From: an uncultured Sphingosinicella sp.
GTDB taxonomy: Bacteria > Pseudomonadota > Alphaproteobacteria > Sphingomonadales > Sphingomonadaceae
Reading direction: 5' to 3'
DNA length: 46,221 bases
NCBI RefSeq assembly: GCF_902806315.1
Contig: NZ_CADCWD010000072.1
Coordinates: forward strand, 1-46,221
Position numbers and translations under genes: made by a program
Part shown: piece by piece, positions 1 to 7,727 of the stretch
Layout: every line of letters begins with the position of its first letter
Numbering within the stretch: position 1 is the first letter of the stretch
The notes under the pieces: model-generated
Told to the model about the DNA's origin: nothing
The model's input: only the letters and a program-made list of their open reading frames with translations
Databases searched by the model: none

Positions 1-434
1 TAGCTCTGGTGATAATCCTCGGCCGGATACCAGTCGGAGAGCGGCTCGATCGTGGTGACGATCGGGTTGGTCCAGTCGGCCTGCGAGCGCTTTATTCCTG
101 CGCCCGCGGCGGCCTCCTGCGCCTCGTCGTGCGGGAAGATGGCGGAGCGATATTGCGTGCCGACATCGTTGCCCTGTCGGTTGAGCTGGGTCGGATCGTG
201 CGTCGCGAAGAAGATGTCGAGGATCTCGTCATAGCTGATCGCGTCGATGTCGAAGGTGACCCGGATTGCTTCGGCATGGCCGGTGCCGCCGCCGCACACC
301 TGCCGGTAGGTGGGGTTTGCGACCTGCCCGCCGATATAGCCGCTCTCGACCTTCGAAACGCCGATCACGTCCTGGAACACCGCTTCGGTGCACCAGAAGC
401 AACCGCCTGCCAGTGTCGCCCGCTGTTCGGCCAT
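1..434 (-). CDS. msrA: Peptide-methionine (S)-S-oxide reductase MsrA, 3' end outside window
   Basis: Reduces methionine-S-sulfoxide in oxidised proteins in the cytoplasm, recycled by thioredoxin. The N-terminal catalytic signature GGCFWCTEA is visible, with the nucleophilic Cys at residue 12. It is followed by the family blocks [43 protein letters not shown] and YPAEDYHQ. The ATG at 434-432 has a good ribosome site (AGGAGAC) about 5 nt upstream. About 145 residues are present; the C-terminal end, which may carry resolving cysteines, lies beyond position 1. It has no evident link to the kinase gene upstream on the same strand. Confidence 0.95.
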   Translation of the reverse strand, partial: MAEQRATLAGGCFWCTEAVFQDVIGVSKVESGYIGGQVANPTYRQVCGGGTGHAEAIRVTFDIDAISYDEILDIFFATHDPTQLNRQGNDVGTQYRSAIFPHDEAQEAAAGAGIKRSQADWTNPIVTTIEPLSDWYPAEDYHQS

Positions 435-485
435 TTTCCTGTCTCCTTTGCCTCGCTCCACAGATGGGGACGCAAGGGCTCGCTG

Positions 486-2048
486 TTAAGGCTGAGCGGA
501 AGCGCTCGAGGTTGTCTCTTTCTTCGGCGGCTCCTCGCCGGCCGGAAGGGTGAAGCGGAAGATCGCGCCCTCCGGACTGTCCTCCGCCCAGATGCGGCCG
601 CCATGCGCCTCGACGATGGTGCGGCTGATGGAAAGGCCGATGCCCATGCCTCCCGGCTTGCGGCTGAAGAAGGGCGAGAAAAGTGCCTGCTCCATACCGG
701 GCGAGAGGCCGGGTCCGGTGTCGGAAACGCTGACCTCGACCATATGATCGGCCGCGGCCCTGGACGTGATCGTCACGCGGCGAAGCGAACGGCCTTCCAT
801 GGCCTGCATCGAATTGCGGACCAGATTGATCAGCACCTGCTGAATTTGAATGCCGTCAGCGCGAACCCATCGCGCTGCCGGGTCCAACTCGACCGTATGC
901 GTCACCCGGTGCGCCTGCTCGTCGATAAAGGCGAGGAGTCCGGCCTGGCTCACGATTTTGGCGAGGTCGGTAGCTTTGACGACGACATTGTTGCGGGAGA
1001 CCAGCTCGCGGAGGCTTCTGACGATCTGTCCGGCCTGGAGCGCTCCCGCTTCGGCCGCTTCCAGCGCGGAGACGACCTCATGCGACGGAGAGCCTTCCCC
1101 TTGGGCCAGGCAACGGAGGCCGCCGCGCACGTAGCTCGCCACGGCGGTCAGCGGCTGGTTCAGCTCGTGGGCAAGCGTGGATGCCATCGCGCCCATCGCG
1201 CTCAGCCTGGAAACATGGATGAGCTCCGCCTGCATGCGCTGCATCTCGGCCCCGGCGCGGTCCCGCTCGGTGAAGTCGGAGATCGCGCCGACCGCACGCA
1301 CCGATTTTCCCGCGGCGTCGCGGATGATGTAGCCGCGGTCATAAACGCTCGCATAGCTGCCGTCGGCGCAGCGGAAGCCGTAGCGCTCGCCCCAATGCGT
1401 ATCGCTCCCCGCGAACGCGCGCCGGAGGCTCTTCACAACGCGGTCGCGGTCGTCGGGGTGAACCTTGTCCTCCCACCAGCCGATGGTGGTGCGATTGCCG
1501 ATCGTGCCTTGGTATCCGAAGAACGAGCTCTCGGTGTCCAGCCAGTCGATCGTGTCCGCGTCGACATCCAGGTCCCAGATCACGTCGCTGGTGGCGAGGG
1601 CAGCCAGGCGGTAGCGCTCCTCGGTCTCCGCCCGAGCGAGTTCCGCCTGCTTCTGGTCTTCGATGTCCTTAATCGTGCCGTACCAGCGAACCACCTGGCC
1701 CTGCTCGTCCCTCAGCGCCGCCGCGCGCGTGTGGAAATGGCGATAGCATCCGTCGCGCATCCTCAGCCGATATTCGGTGAGGTGCGGCTCACCGGACTCC
1801 ACCGCGGCATGCCAGCTGTCGAGCACTTGCTGCCGATCGTCCGGATGGATCGCGTTACGGGCTGGCTCGCCGGGGGAAAGGCCCGTTAGCTCGAAAAAAG
1901 CGGGCTCCATCTGGGCACGGCCGCGCGGCTCGGCGGTCCAGACGAGTTGCTGGCTGAGCTCCAGCGTGCGCCGGTAAAGCTCGTCGCTTTCCCGCAGCCG
2001 CTCCAGCTCCTCGCGAAAGCCCTCGGCGTCCGCCGTCATCTTCAGCAT
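486..2048 (-). CDS. Cytoplasmic PAS-domain sensor histidine kinase (FixL-like)
   Basis: Sensor kinase of 520 residues with no membrane segment, so it probably senses an internal signal. Two PAS/PAC modules occupy about 20-135 and 140-265 (PAC-like ends GTIKDIEDQ and GAISDFTER). A dimerisation/phosphoacceptor domain follows, with LAHELNQPL and His294, then an ATPase domain with the N box around Asn412, G1 box DTGPG, F box FSPFFSRK and G2 box GMGIGLSIS. The arrangement and H box match the FixL/ThcS group, but nothing shown proves a haem pocket, so oxygen sensing is not claimed. It starts 10 nt after the FixJ-type regulator gene, which is its likely partner. Confidence 0.93.
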   Translation of the reverse strand: MLKMTADAEGFREELERLRESDELYRRTLELSQQLVWTAEPRGRAQMEPAFFELTGLSPGEPARNAIHPDDRQQVLDSWHAAVESGEPHLTEYRLRMRDGCYRHFHTRAAALRDEQGQVVRWYGTIKDIEDQKQAELARAETEERYRLAALATSDVIWDLDVDADTIDWLDTESSFFGYQGTIGNRTTIGWWEDKVHPDDRDRVVKSLRRAFAGSDTHWGERYGFRCADGSYASVYDRGYIIRDAAGKSVRAVGAISDFTERDRAGAEMQRMQAELIHVSRLSAMGAMASTLAHELNQPLTAVASYVRGGLRCLAQGEGSPSHEVVSALEAAEAGALQAGQIVRSLRELVSRNNVVVKATDLAKIVSQAGLLAFIDEQAHRVTHTVELDPAARWVRADGIQIQQVLINLVRNSMQAMEGRSLRRVTITSRAAADHMVEVSVSDTGPGLSPGMEQALFSPFFSRKPGGMGIGLSISRTIVEAHGGRIWAEDSPEGAIFRFTLPAGEEPPKKETTSSASAQP

Positions 2049-2058
2049 CGGTCCGGCC

Positions 2059-2682
2059 TTATTCCTGCGGCAGCGGTTCGATCCCGGCCTGGACGGCGAG
2101 GGTCAGCGCCTCGGCGAGGCTGCCAACCTGCAGCCGCTCCATCATGTTCGCGCGGTGCATCTCGACGGTGCGCAGGCTGATGTCGAGGCGACGGGCGAGC
2201 ATCTTGTTGGGCATGCCGGCCATCAGCCCGCGCAACACCTCATGCTCGCGCGTGGTGAGCACGCTCACCCGCTCTTCCGCCTCCCGCCGACGCTCGGCCT
2301 TGCCTTCGCGGTCCTTCAGCAGGGTGAAGGCGCGTTCCAGGCTGCCGAGCAGGACCTCCTCCTCGAACGGCTTTTCGAGAAAGTCCACGGCCCCTGCCTT
2401 CATGGCCCGAACCGCCACCGGGACTTCGCCATGGCCGGTCATGACGACGACGGGCCAGTTGACGCCCCGCTCCGCAAGCTCGTTCATCACCTGAAAGCCG
2501 TCCATGTCGGGCATGCGGATGTCGAGCAGCACGCAGCCCGGCTGCAATTCGTCGAGACTCTCGATGAGGTCGCTCCCGCTTGCGAAGGGGCGGGACTTGA
2601 AATCCGCAGATCCGAGCAGAAAACTCAACGAGCGACGGACGTCGCGATCATCGTCCACCACGTGCACAAATTGAACAGACAA
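2059..2682 (-). CDS. FixJ-family response regulator, receiver plus LuxR-type DNA-binding domain
   Basis: Transcription regulator of 207 residues. The receiver domain has acidic residues DDD at 10-12, phosphoacceptor Asp54 (LLDIRMPDMDG), Thr82 and Lys104 (EKPF). The C-terminal helix-turn-helix (about 145-200) contains LTTREHEVLRGLMAG and ISLRTVEMHRANMMERL, typical of FixJ/NodW proteins. The first codon appears to be TTG at 2682, preceded by AAGGA at a suitable distance; the residues that follow, VHVVDDD, match the normal FixJ start. It is the first gene of a two-gene operon with the kinase at 486-2048. The genes it controls cannot be read from this window. Confidence 0.93.
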   Translation of the reverse strand: MSVQFVHVVDDDRDVRRSLSFLLGSADFKSRPFASGSDLIESLDELQPGCVLLDIRMPDMDGFQVMNELAERGVNWPVVVMTGHGEVPVAVRAMKAGAVDFLEKPFEEEVLLGSLERAFTLLKDREGKAERRREAEERVSVLTTREHEVLRGLMAGMPNKMLARRLDISLRTVEMHRANMMERLQVGSLAEALTLAVQAGIEPLPQE

Positions 2683-2720
2683 GCAGATTCCTTCACAGTC
2701 TCAGGTCGAGACGCCCAGCC

Positions 2721-2748
2721 ATTCTGAGGCCCCAGTCCTCATAGTCAA
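2721..2748 (-). promoter_or_regulatory. Possible housekeeping promoter for the fixJ/fixL-like operon
   Basis: On the minus strand TTGACT (2748-2743) is followed after 16 nt by CAGAAT (2726-2721), about 40 nt before the TTG start at 2682. The -35 is close to consensus, the -10 matches 4 of 6 and the spacer is one short. The surrounding gap 2683-2917 holds no convincing gene; a 63-codon frame there has no recognisable family. Confidence 0.3.
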
Positions 2749-2917
2749 TCGATTGATCCAATTTAGTCCCGACCGGAAAAATAAATTCCGCCGCTGTCAA
2801 AAGGCGAGCTGCCGCAGGCGCGGAAATCGGAGCGGAAGCCTCCGGTTTTCCGTCTCCAGGGAGCCGCGACCATCCACATCTCACGGATGGGCTCGACCGA
2901 CTTTCCGAAGCGCTGCC

Positions 2918-3790
2918 CTAGAGCTCACCCGCAGGCAGGCGCTGGCGGACCTTGTGCATGTCGGCCCAAGGGTCCGGCACCTTCGCAACCCGTGCCGGCG
3001 CCGTCTGGAGCTTGAAGGCGCAAGGGTCGAGGCGCGGCACCACCTCTTCCCAAGTGAGCGGCATCGCGACCGGCGCGCCGGGGCGGGAGCGCGTGGAGTA
3101 AGGCGCCACGGCCGTGGATGTTGGGTCGTTGCGCAGATAGTCGATAAAGATGCGTCCGCTCCGCTCCGCCTTCGAGATGCGGGTGAGATACCGCTCGGGC
3201 GCGTCCGCGGCCATTTGCTCGGAAAGCAGCTTGGCGAACGCTTTGGCCTCGCGCCAGGCGGAGACCGGGTCGATGGGTACGACGACGTGGAGACCCTTGC
3301 CGCCCGTGGTTTTCACGAAGCTGGTGAGATCGAGTGTTTCGAGGCGCTCCCTCACCTCATGCGCCGCTGAGATCACGTCCTCGAAGCCGAGGCTTTCGTC
3401 CGGATCGAGATCGAAAATGATGCGGTCGGGCCTGTCGGGGATGTCGACCGTGACGCCCCACGGGTGGATTTCGAGGGTCCCCATCTGCACCATCGCGATC
3501 AGACCGGCGACATCCTCGATGTAAAGGTAAGGATCGTCGAAACCGGGAACCAGGATCTCGCGAAGCTGCGGCAGCACGCCCGAGCCGGCGTGGCGCTGGT
3601 AGAAGCACTTCTTCTCCGATCCGACGGGGCAGCGAACCATCGTCACCGGCCGCCGAGCCACATGCGGCAGCATGCGGTCCGCCACCGCCACATAATATTC
3701 GGCCAGCTCGGCCTTGGTGATCCCCTGGTCGGGATAGAGGATCTTGTCGGGATTGCTGAGGCGGACGCCCTCGACCATGGCCTCGCTCAT
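2918..3790 (-). CDS. LigD-type primase-polymerase for non-homologous end joining
   Basis: Archaeo-eukaryotic primase-fold polymerase that fills or extends DNA ends, preferring ribonucleotides, during bacterial end joining. The 290 residues correspond to the polymerase domain of LigD alone. Visible catalytic features are DLDPD with Asp127 and Asp129, the basic nucleotide-binding stretch TTGGKGLHV around His168, and the third metal ligand in SGRIFIDYLRND (Asp217). The LigD-pol hallmark NPDKILYP is near the N terminus. Its ATG overlaps the stop of the ligase gene by four bases (ATGA), implying coupled translation. No LigD nuclease domain is fused and no Ku gene is present in the window. Confidence 0.93.
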   Translation of the reverse strand: MSEAMVEGVRLSNPDKILYPDQGITKAELAEYYVAVADRMLPHVARRPVTMVRCPVGSEKKCFYQRHAGSGVLPQLREILVPGFDDPYLYIEDVAGLIAMVQMGTLEIHPWGVTVDIPDRPDRIIFDLDPDESLGFEDVISAAHEVRERLETLDLTSFVKTTGGKGLHVVVPIDPVSAWREAKAFAKLLSEQMAADAPERYLTRISKAERSGRIFIDYLRNDPTSTAVAPYSTRSRPGAPVAMPLTWEEVVPRLDPCAFKLQTAPARVAKVPDPWADMHKVRQRLPAGEL

Positions 3791-4833
3791 GCGGCGCCCT
3801 CCAGCGTCGATGCGAGCTCGGCCGGGCGCGCTTCATGCTCGAGCTGGTCCATTCGGCATTGCTCGGGGGCCTTGTCGGGCCGCCAGCGCAGGAACTTGGT
3901 ACCGTGCCGGAAGCGGTTGCCGGTCACGTGATCGTAGCGGACCTCGGCGACCAGTTCCGGCCGGAGCGGCTGCCAGTCGCCGGATCGCTCCGTGCTCCAG
4001 CGGCTCGGCCCGCCCGGCGCGTTGCCGGTGAAGCCGGGGGTCTCGACCAAAGCTTCTAGACGCTTGGTGAGCGCGGCTTTCTCTTCCGCCGGAATGGCGG
4101 AGGTGAAACCGACATGGTCGAGCTTGCCCTCCTTATTATAGAGGCCGAGCAGCAAGGAACCGACCGCCCGGCCCTTGGCGGCGTAGCGGAAGCCGCCGAC
4201 GACGCAGTCCGCGGTGCGCAGCTGCTTGATCTTGAGCATCGCGCGCTCGCCGGCTTCGTAAATGCCGTCCCGGCGCTTCGCGACCACGCCGTCGAGCGCT
4301 CCGCCCGCTTGGTCGAGCCAGGCCTGCGCAACAGTCCGATCCTCCGTATAGGGAGAAAGCTGGAGCAGCGGCTCGTCTTCCGCGCCGTAGAAGGCCTCCA
4401 GCGCGGCACGCCGTTCGGCCAGTGGCCGCTCGACCAGATCCTCGTCCGCTCTGGCAAGGCAATCGAACAGCATCAGCTGTGCCGGCGTCTGGGTCGAGAG
4501 CTTCCGGATTCGGCTCTCTGCAGGATGGAGCCGCATCTGCAATGCGTCGAACGAAAGGACGCCGCCGATCGGAATGATGAGTTCGCCGTCGATCGCGAAA
4601 CGCTCGGTCCTTAGTCGCGCGATCGCCGCCACCACTTCGGGGAAGTAGCGGCCGAGCGGCTTGCCGGCCTTGGACTGAAGTTCGATTTCGGGCCCGTCCC
4701 GAAAGACGATGCAGCGAAAGCCGTCCCATTTGGGCTCGAACTGCCAGCCGACATCTTCCGGAAGCTCATCGACCAGCTTCGCCTCCATCGGCGGCAGCCC
4801 GGGCTTGACGTGGAGGGTGTCGAATCGCGCCAT
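3787..4833 (-). CDS. ATP-dependent DNA ligase, LigD ligase-domain type
   Basis: Seals nicks or broken ends through a ligase-AMP intermediate. Motif I EPKWDGFR gives nucleophilic Lys35 with the start used here. Motif III is IDGELI (about 81-86), motif IV DGVVAKRRDG and motif V LKIKQLRTADCVVGG. A C-terminal OB fold ends in the typical FLRWRPDK stretch. The reading frame continues upstream to an ATG at 4899, adding 22 residues of low conservation; I chose MARFDTLHVKPG at 4833 because family resemblance begins there, but neither start has a strong ribosome site. It forms one coupled unit with the polymerase gene and probably acts with it in double-strand break repair. Confidence 0.92.
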   Translation of the reverse strand: MARFDTLHVKPGLPPMEAKLVDELPEDVGWQFEPKWDGFRCIVFRDGPEIELQSKAGKPLGRYFPEVVAAIARLRTERFAIDGELIIPIGGVLSFDALQMRLHPAESRIRKLSTQTPAQLMLFDCLARADEDLVERPLAERRAALEAFYGAEDEPLLQLSPYTEDRTVAQAWLDQAGGALDGVVAKRRDGIYEAGERAMLKIKQLRTADCVVGGFRYAAKGRAVGSLLLGLYNKEGKLDHVGFTSAIPAEEKAALTKRLEALVETPGFTGNAPGGPSRWSTERSGDWQPLRPELVAEVRYDHVTGNRFRHGTKFLRWRPDKAPEQCRMDQLEHEARPAELASTLEGAA

Positions 4834-5034
4834 TCCCGGCAGAGACGCGTCGCGCCCGAGCGGGGTTCCGCGCAACGCTTCGCCGCGCGCCTGTGCCATT
4901 CCGGCGCAGCCGCCAACCGGCTGTTAACGGGCTTCAGGCACGATGCGACCAACGGCACAAAAAGCGAGCCGAATCCGCGAGTCGCGGCAGCCTGTTCATT
5001 GAGGCTGCAGAACGGGTTCGATAGGATCGGAAAC

Positions 5035-5652
5035 ATGGTGATGCTTACACGCAGGAACATGATCCAGGCCGGGGCCGCCGCCGGCCTGCTCGGTGCGGTC
5101 GGCGCGCCCGCCGCGGCGCAGATGATGACGCCGCTCAAGCCCTATATCGATCCCAGGCTCAAGGCCCGGGCGCTGCTCGCGCTCGCGGCGAACCGCAGCC
5201 GGGTGCCCAATGCGGACGTTATCGGCATCGCCGACTTCAGCCGCCCGTCGCGCGATCCGCGCTTCTATATCATGGACCTGCGCAGCGGGATGCTGACCCA
5301 GCATCTGTGCGCGCACGGCCGCGGCTCCGATCCCGCGCATAGCGGCTGGCTGGAATATTTTTCCAACTCGGTGGGTTCGGAAGCGACCAGCAACGGCGCC
5401 TATGTGACGGGCGACGCTTATTTCGGCAAATACGGCCATTCGATGCGGCTGTACGGGCTCGACCACACCAACAGCAACGCGCTGGACCGGGCCATCGTCG
5501 TCCACAGCGCCTGGTATGCCGAACCGAGCGTGATCGCGGAATATGGCAAGCTCGGCCGCAGCGAGGGCTGCTTCGCGCTCCCCGGCATCAGCCACGCCGA
5601 AGCGATGACCCGCCTGGGCTCCGGCCGCCTCCTCTACGCCGACAAGGTCTGA
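5035..5652 (+). CDS. Exported murein L,D-transpeptidase catalytic domain protein (YkuD_2 type)
   Basis: Likely cross-links or edits peptidoglycan outside the inner membrane. The 205-residue product starts with a twin-arginine-like signal (TRRNMIQ, then a hydrophobic Ala/Gly/Leu stretch ending APAAAQ near residue 29). The catalytic pair is visible as His157 (VVHSAW) and Cys179 within GRSEGCFALP, characteristic of the YkuD_2 family. The ATG at 5035 follows AGGATCGG; the frame is open further upstream but that part does not look like protein. It is convergent with a second, unrelated-looking L,D-transpeptidase at 5764-7029. Confidence 0.88.
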   Translation: MVMLTRRNMIQAGAAAGLLGAVGAPAAAQMMTPLKPYIDPRLKARALLALAANRSRVPNADVIGIADFSRPSRDPRFYIMDLRSGMLTQHLCAHGRGSDPAHSGWLEYFSNSVGSEATSNGAYVTGDAYFGKYGHSMRLYGLDHTNSNALDRAIVVHSAWYAEPSVIAEYGKLGRSEGCFALPGISHAEAMTRLGSGRLLYADKV

Positions 5653-5674
5653 ACCTAATTCGCGATCAGTAGGC

Positions 5675-5756
5675 CGTCATTGCGAGGAGCGTAGCGACGA
5701 AGCAATCCAGAGCCTCCGAGGCTGCACTGGATTGCTTCGCTGCGCTCGCAATGACG
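5675..5756. repeat. Dyad repeat, CGTCATTGC family (family A)
   Basis: Two inverted arms, 5675-5710 and 5727-5756, separated by 16 nt. Each arm begins CGTC, then a hairpin closed by ATTGC/GCAAT, then CCAG. The left arm carries 6 extra bases in its loop region. The element lies between the 3' ends of two convergent genes, so it could also end transcripts. Similar dispersed GTCATTGCGAG-type repeats are common in proteobacteria (family knowledge). Confidence 0.85.
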
Positions 5757-5763
5757 AATTGGC

Positions 5764-7029
5764 TTACTTCGACGCCACCTGCGTCGTGCCGGTCTGCGCG
5801 TTCAGCGCCGTGATCACCTTGCTGTCGCGGCCGTAAATGTCCGGATAGCTGATGATGCCTTCGGCGTTCGCCTTGGCGGCAACCGTGAAGTAGGTGATGT
5901 AGACCGGCGTCGCGATCGACGCGTCGGCTTTCACCGTCTTCTTGCCCGCAATCGCCTTGTCGATCGCCGCACGGTCCCATTCGGGGTTGGCGAGCAAAGC
6001 GGCGGCGAAGTCCAGCGGGTTCTCGGTGCGGATGCAGCCGTGGCTCAGCGCGCGCGCATCGCGTTTGAAAGCGGCCTTGGACGGCGTGTCGTGGAGGTAG
6101 ATGGCGTAATTGTTCGGCATCACCACCTTCATCCGGCCGAGCGCGTTGCTCGCTCCCGGCGGCTGGCGATAGCGGACGCCGCCTTCGGGCGTCTTGACGC
6201 TGACATAGCCCTTCTTGCCGCGCACTTCCGGAGTGATGCTGGCCGGCACTTCCCACCAGGGATTGAGGATCACGCCGGTCGCGGTCGCCGTAAGCTGCGG
6301 GGTCGCGGTCTTCGGCGAGCCGACCACCGCCTTGTGGCGGGCGACCACGCGGCCGTCCTCGACCAGCGCAACCGTGTAAGCGGGCACGTTGACGATCACG
6401 TAGCGGGCGCCAAGGTCGCGCGGCAGCCAGCGCCAGCGGTCGAGATTGGTCCGCGCCTTGTCGAGCAGCGCCTTGTCCTTGGCGGTGTGGAGCAGCGCCT
6501 TCAGTTCCGCATATTGCGGATGGGTCGGCAGCAGCGAATTGAGGCTGTCATGGACGGTGCCGTTGGCGATCGCCCGCTGCATGAGCGCGAGCTGGTCGGT
6601 GCTGTTCAAATCCTGCTGGTCATGGACGTGCCAGTCCATGCGGGCGTCGCCGCGGACATGGCCGAGCGCGAGGTCGGAGGAGATCCGGAGGAAGGTGTCC
6701 GTCGCGGTCGTGCTGAGCGCCGCCTCGTCTCCAGCTGCGATCGCCGCGTTCAGCCGCTCCGGCGAGTAATCCGCCGGGTCGAGGCCTTCCTCGTTCGCCT
6801 TCGTGATGTAGGTGAGCAGGTCCATGGCGGCCGCGCGGGTCCACTTCGGCGCAGTCACTCCGGCGGGAAGAGCGCGCAGGGCCCGTTCTTCCTCGGAAAT
6901 CTTCTCGGCCGGAACCTCGCCGGAAGCAACCTGCTCCGCGGAGGCCTGCTCGCCCTTCTGCAACTGCGCGAGCGCAGGGGTGGCAGTAGCGGCGAGCAGC
7001 AGGGAAAGGGCTGCAAAGCGGGACTTCAT
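5764..7029 (-). CDS. Periplasmic L,D-transpeptidase with scaffold domain (YcbB/LdtD-like)
   Basis: Forms 3-3 cross-links in peptidoglycan. The 421-residue product has a Sec signal peptide (KSRFAALSLLLAATATPALA), a long helical scaffold region up to about residue 190, then a YkuD domain. The active-site block HDTPSKAAF...LSHGCIRTENP places the catalytic Cys near residue 332. The ATG at 7029 is preceded by a perfect AGGAGG at 8 nt; an in-frame extension to 7053 lacks this. Compared with E. coli YcbB (over 600 residues) it is short and I see no clear peptidoglycan-binding domain. It faces another L,D-transpeptidase at 5035-5652. Confidence 0.92.
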   Translation of the reverse strand: MKSRFAALSLLLAATATPALAQLQKGEQASAEQVASGEVPAEKISEEERALRALPAGVTAPKWTRAAAMDLLTYITKANEEGLDPADYSPERLNAAIAAGDEAALSTTATDTFLRISSDLALGHVRGDARMDWHVHDQQDLNSTDQLALMQRAIANGTVHDSLNSLLPTHPQYAELKALLHTAKDKALLDKARTNLDRWRWLPRDLGARYVIVNVPAYTVALVEDGRVVARHKAVVGSPKTATPQLTATATGVILNPWWEVPASITPEVRGKKGYVSVKTPEGGVRYRQPPGASNALGRMKVVMPNNYAIYLHDTPSKAAFKRDARALSHGCIRTENPLDFAAALLANPEWDRAAIDKAIAGKKTVKADASIATPVYITYFTVAAKANAEGIISYPDIYGRDSKVITALNAQTGTTQVASK

Positions 7030-7250
7030 GGACTTGGCCTCCTGTTGGCGCACATTACTGCCTCAGGGCAGCTTTCGCCAAGATGACTCGCGGTGGCGAC
7101 TTCGATTTCCGGCGAGCGGTTCCCGAAAGCAACAGTCTGAAACCCCACGCCGAATTCGCTTTGAAATTGAATTCGCGCGGACGTCAATCGCGCTGACCTG
7201 GATTAGGTTCGGCTGAGTCCTGAACTGTTGTTCGTTTGCGGTGAGTTGCA

Positions 7251-7276
7251 GGAACGCACACGGTCGCTGGCGGGTT
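7251..7276 (+). promoter_or_regulatory. Candidate EcfG-type general stress promoter
   Basis: GGAAC at 7251-7255, 17-nt spacer, GGTT at 7273-7276, about 37 nt before the ATG at 7314. The known alphaproteobacterial general-stress sigma consensus is GGAAC-N16/17-CGTT, so one base differs. The downstream genes encode DUF2382 proteins, a plausible stress class. The rest of the gap 7030-7313 shows nothing else I can support. Confidence 0.45.
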
Positions 7277-7313
7277 TGTGCTGCAACTTCCGAAAGTAAC
7301 GGAGCGGACGCCT

Positions 7314-7727
7314 ATGGCCGACGACGCATCCGACGTGCGTATTCCGCTCGTCGAGGAACGGCTCGTCACGAGTAAAAGGGAGGTCGAGACCGGCCGCGTG
7401 CGGGTGCGCACGCTTGTCGATGAAAACGAAACCCTCGTCCGCGAGACCCTCCGCCACTCGACCGTCGAGGTCGAGCGCGTCACGATCGAGCGCGAAATCG
7501 ACGAGATCCCGCCGGTCCGCGAGGAAGGCGGCGTCACCATCATTCCGGTCGTTCGCGAAGTTCTGGTTGTCCAGAAGAAGCTTATCCTGGCCGAGGAGGT
7601 CCATCTCCGCCGGCAGATCCAGATCGAAGAACAAGCTCAGCCCGTGCTGCTCAAGACGCAGCGCGCGGTGATCGAGCGTCAGCAAAGCGGCGGGGGCCTG
7701 TCTACCACCCAAGAGGAGTCTTTATAA
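7314..7727 (+). CDS. DUF2382 (YsnF/AvaK) domain protein
   Basis: Protein of 137 residues consisting almost entirely of the charged, repeated DUF2382 pattern: PLVEERLVTSKREVETGRVRV and similar stretches of alternating Glu, Arg and Val, then EERVxLRR-like segments. It has no signal peptide or membrane segment. Such proteins are known as stress-associated, with no established biochemical role. The ATG at 7314 follows GGAGCGG; an upstream GTG at 7278 is possible but has poorer support. The stop codon overlaps the next start (TAATG), so the two DUF2382 genes are co-translated, probably from the promoter at 7251. Confidence 0.85.
   Translation: MADDASDVRIPLVEERLVTSKREVETGRVRVRTLVDENETLVRETLRHSTVEVERVTIEREIDEIPPVREEGGVTIIPVVREVLVVQKKLILAEEVHLRRQIQIEEQAQPVLLKTQRAVIERQQSGGGLSTTQEESL

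Noticed and set aside
9-1889. Open frame of 626 codons on the plus strand
   Set aside because: Antisense to the histidine kinase and msrA; its translation shows no domain and is rich in His, Arg and Gly, as expected for shadows in GC-rich DNA.
2693-2884. 63-codon minus-strand frame upstream of the FixJ-type gene
   Set aside because: No ribosome site or family resemblance; the region is better read as promoter DNA.
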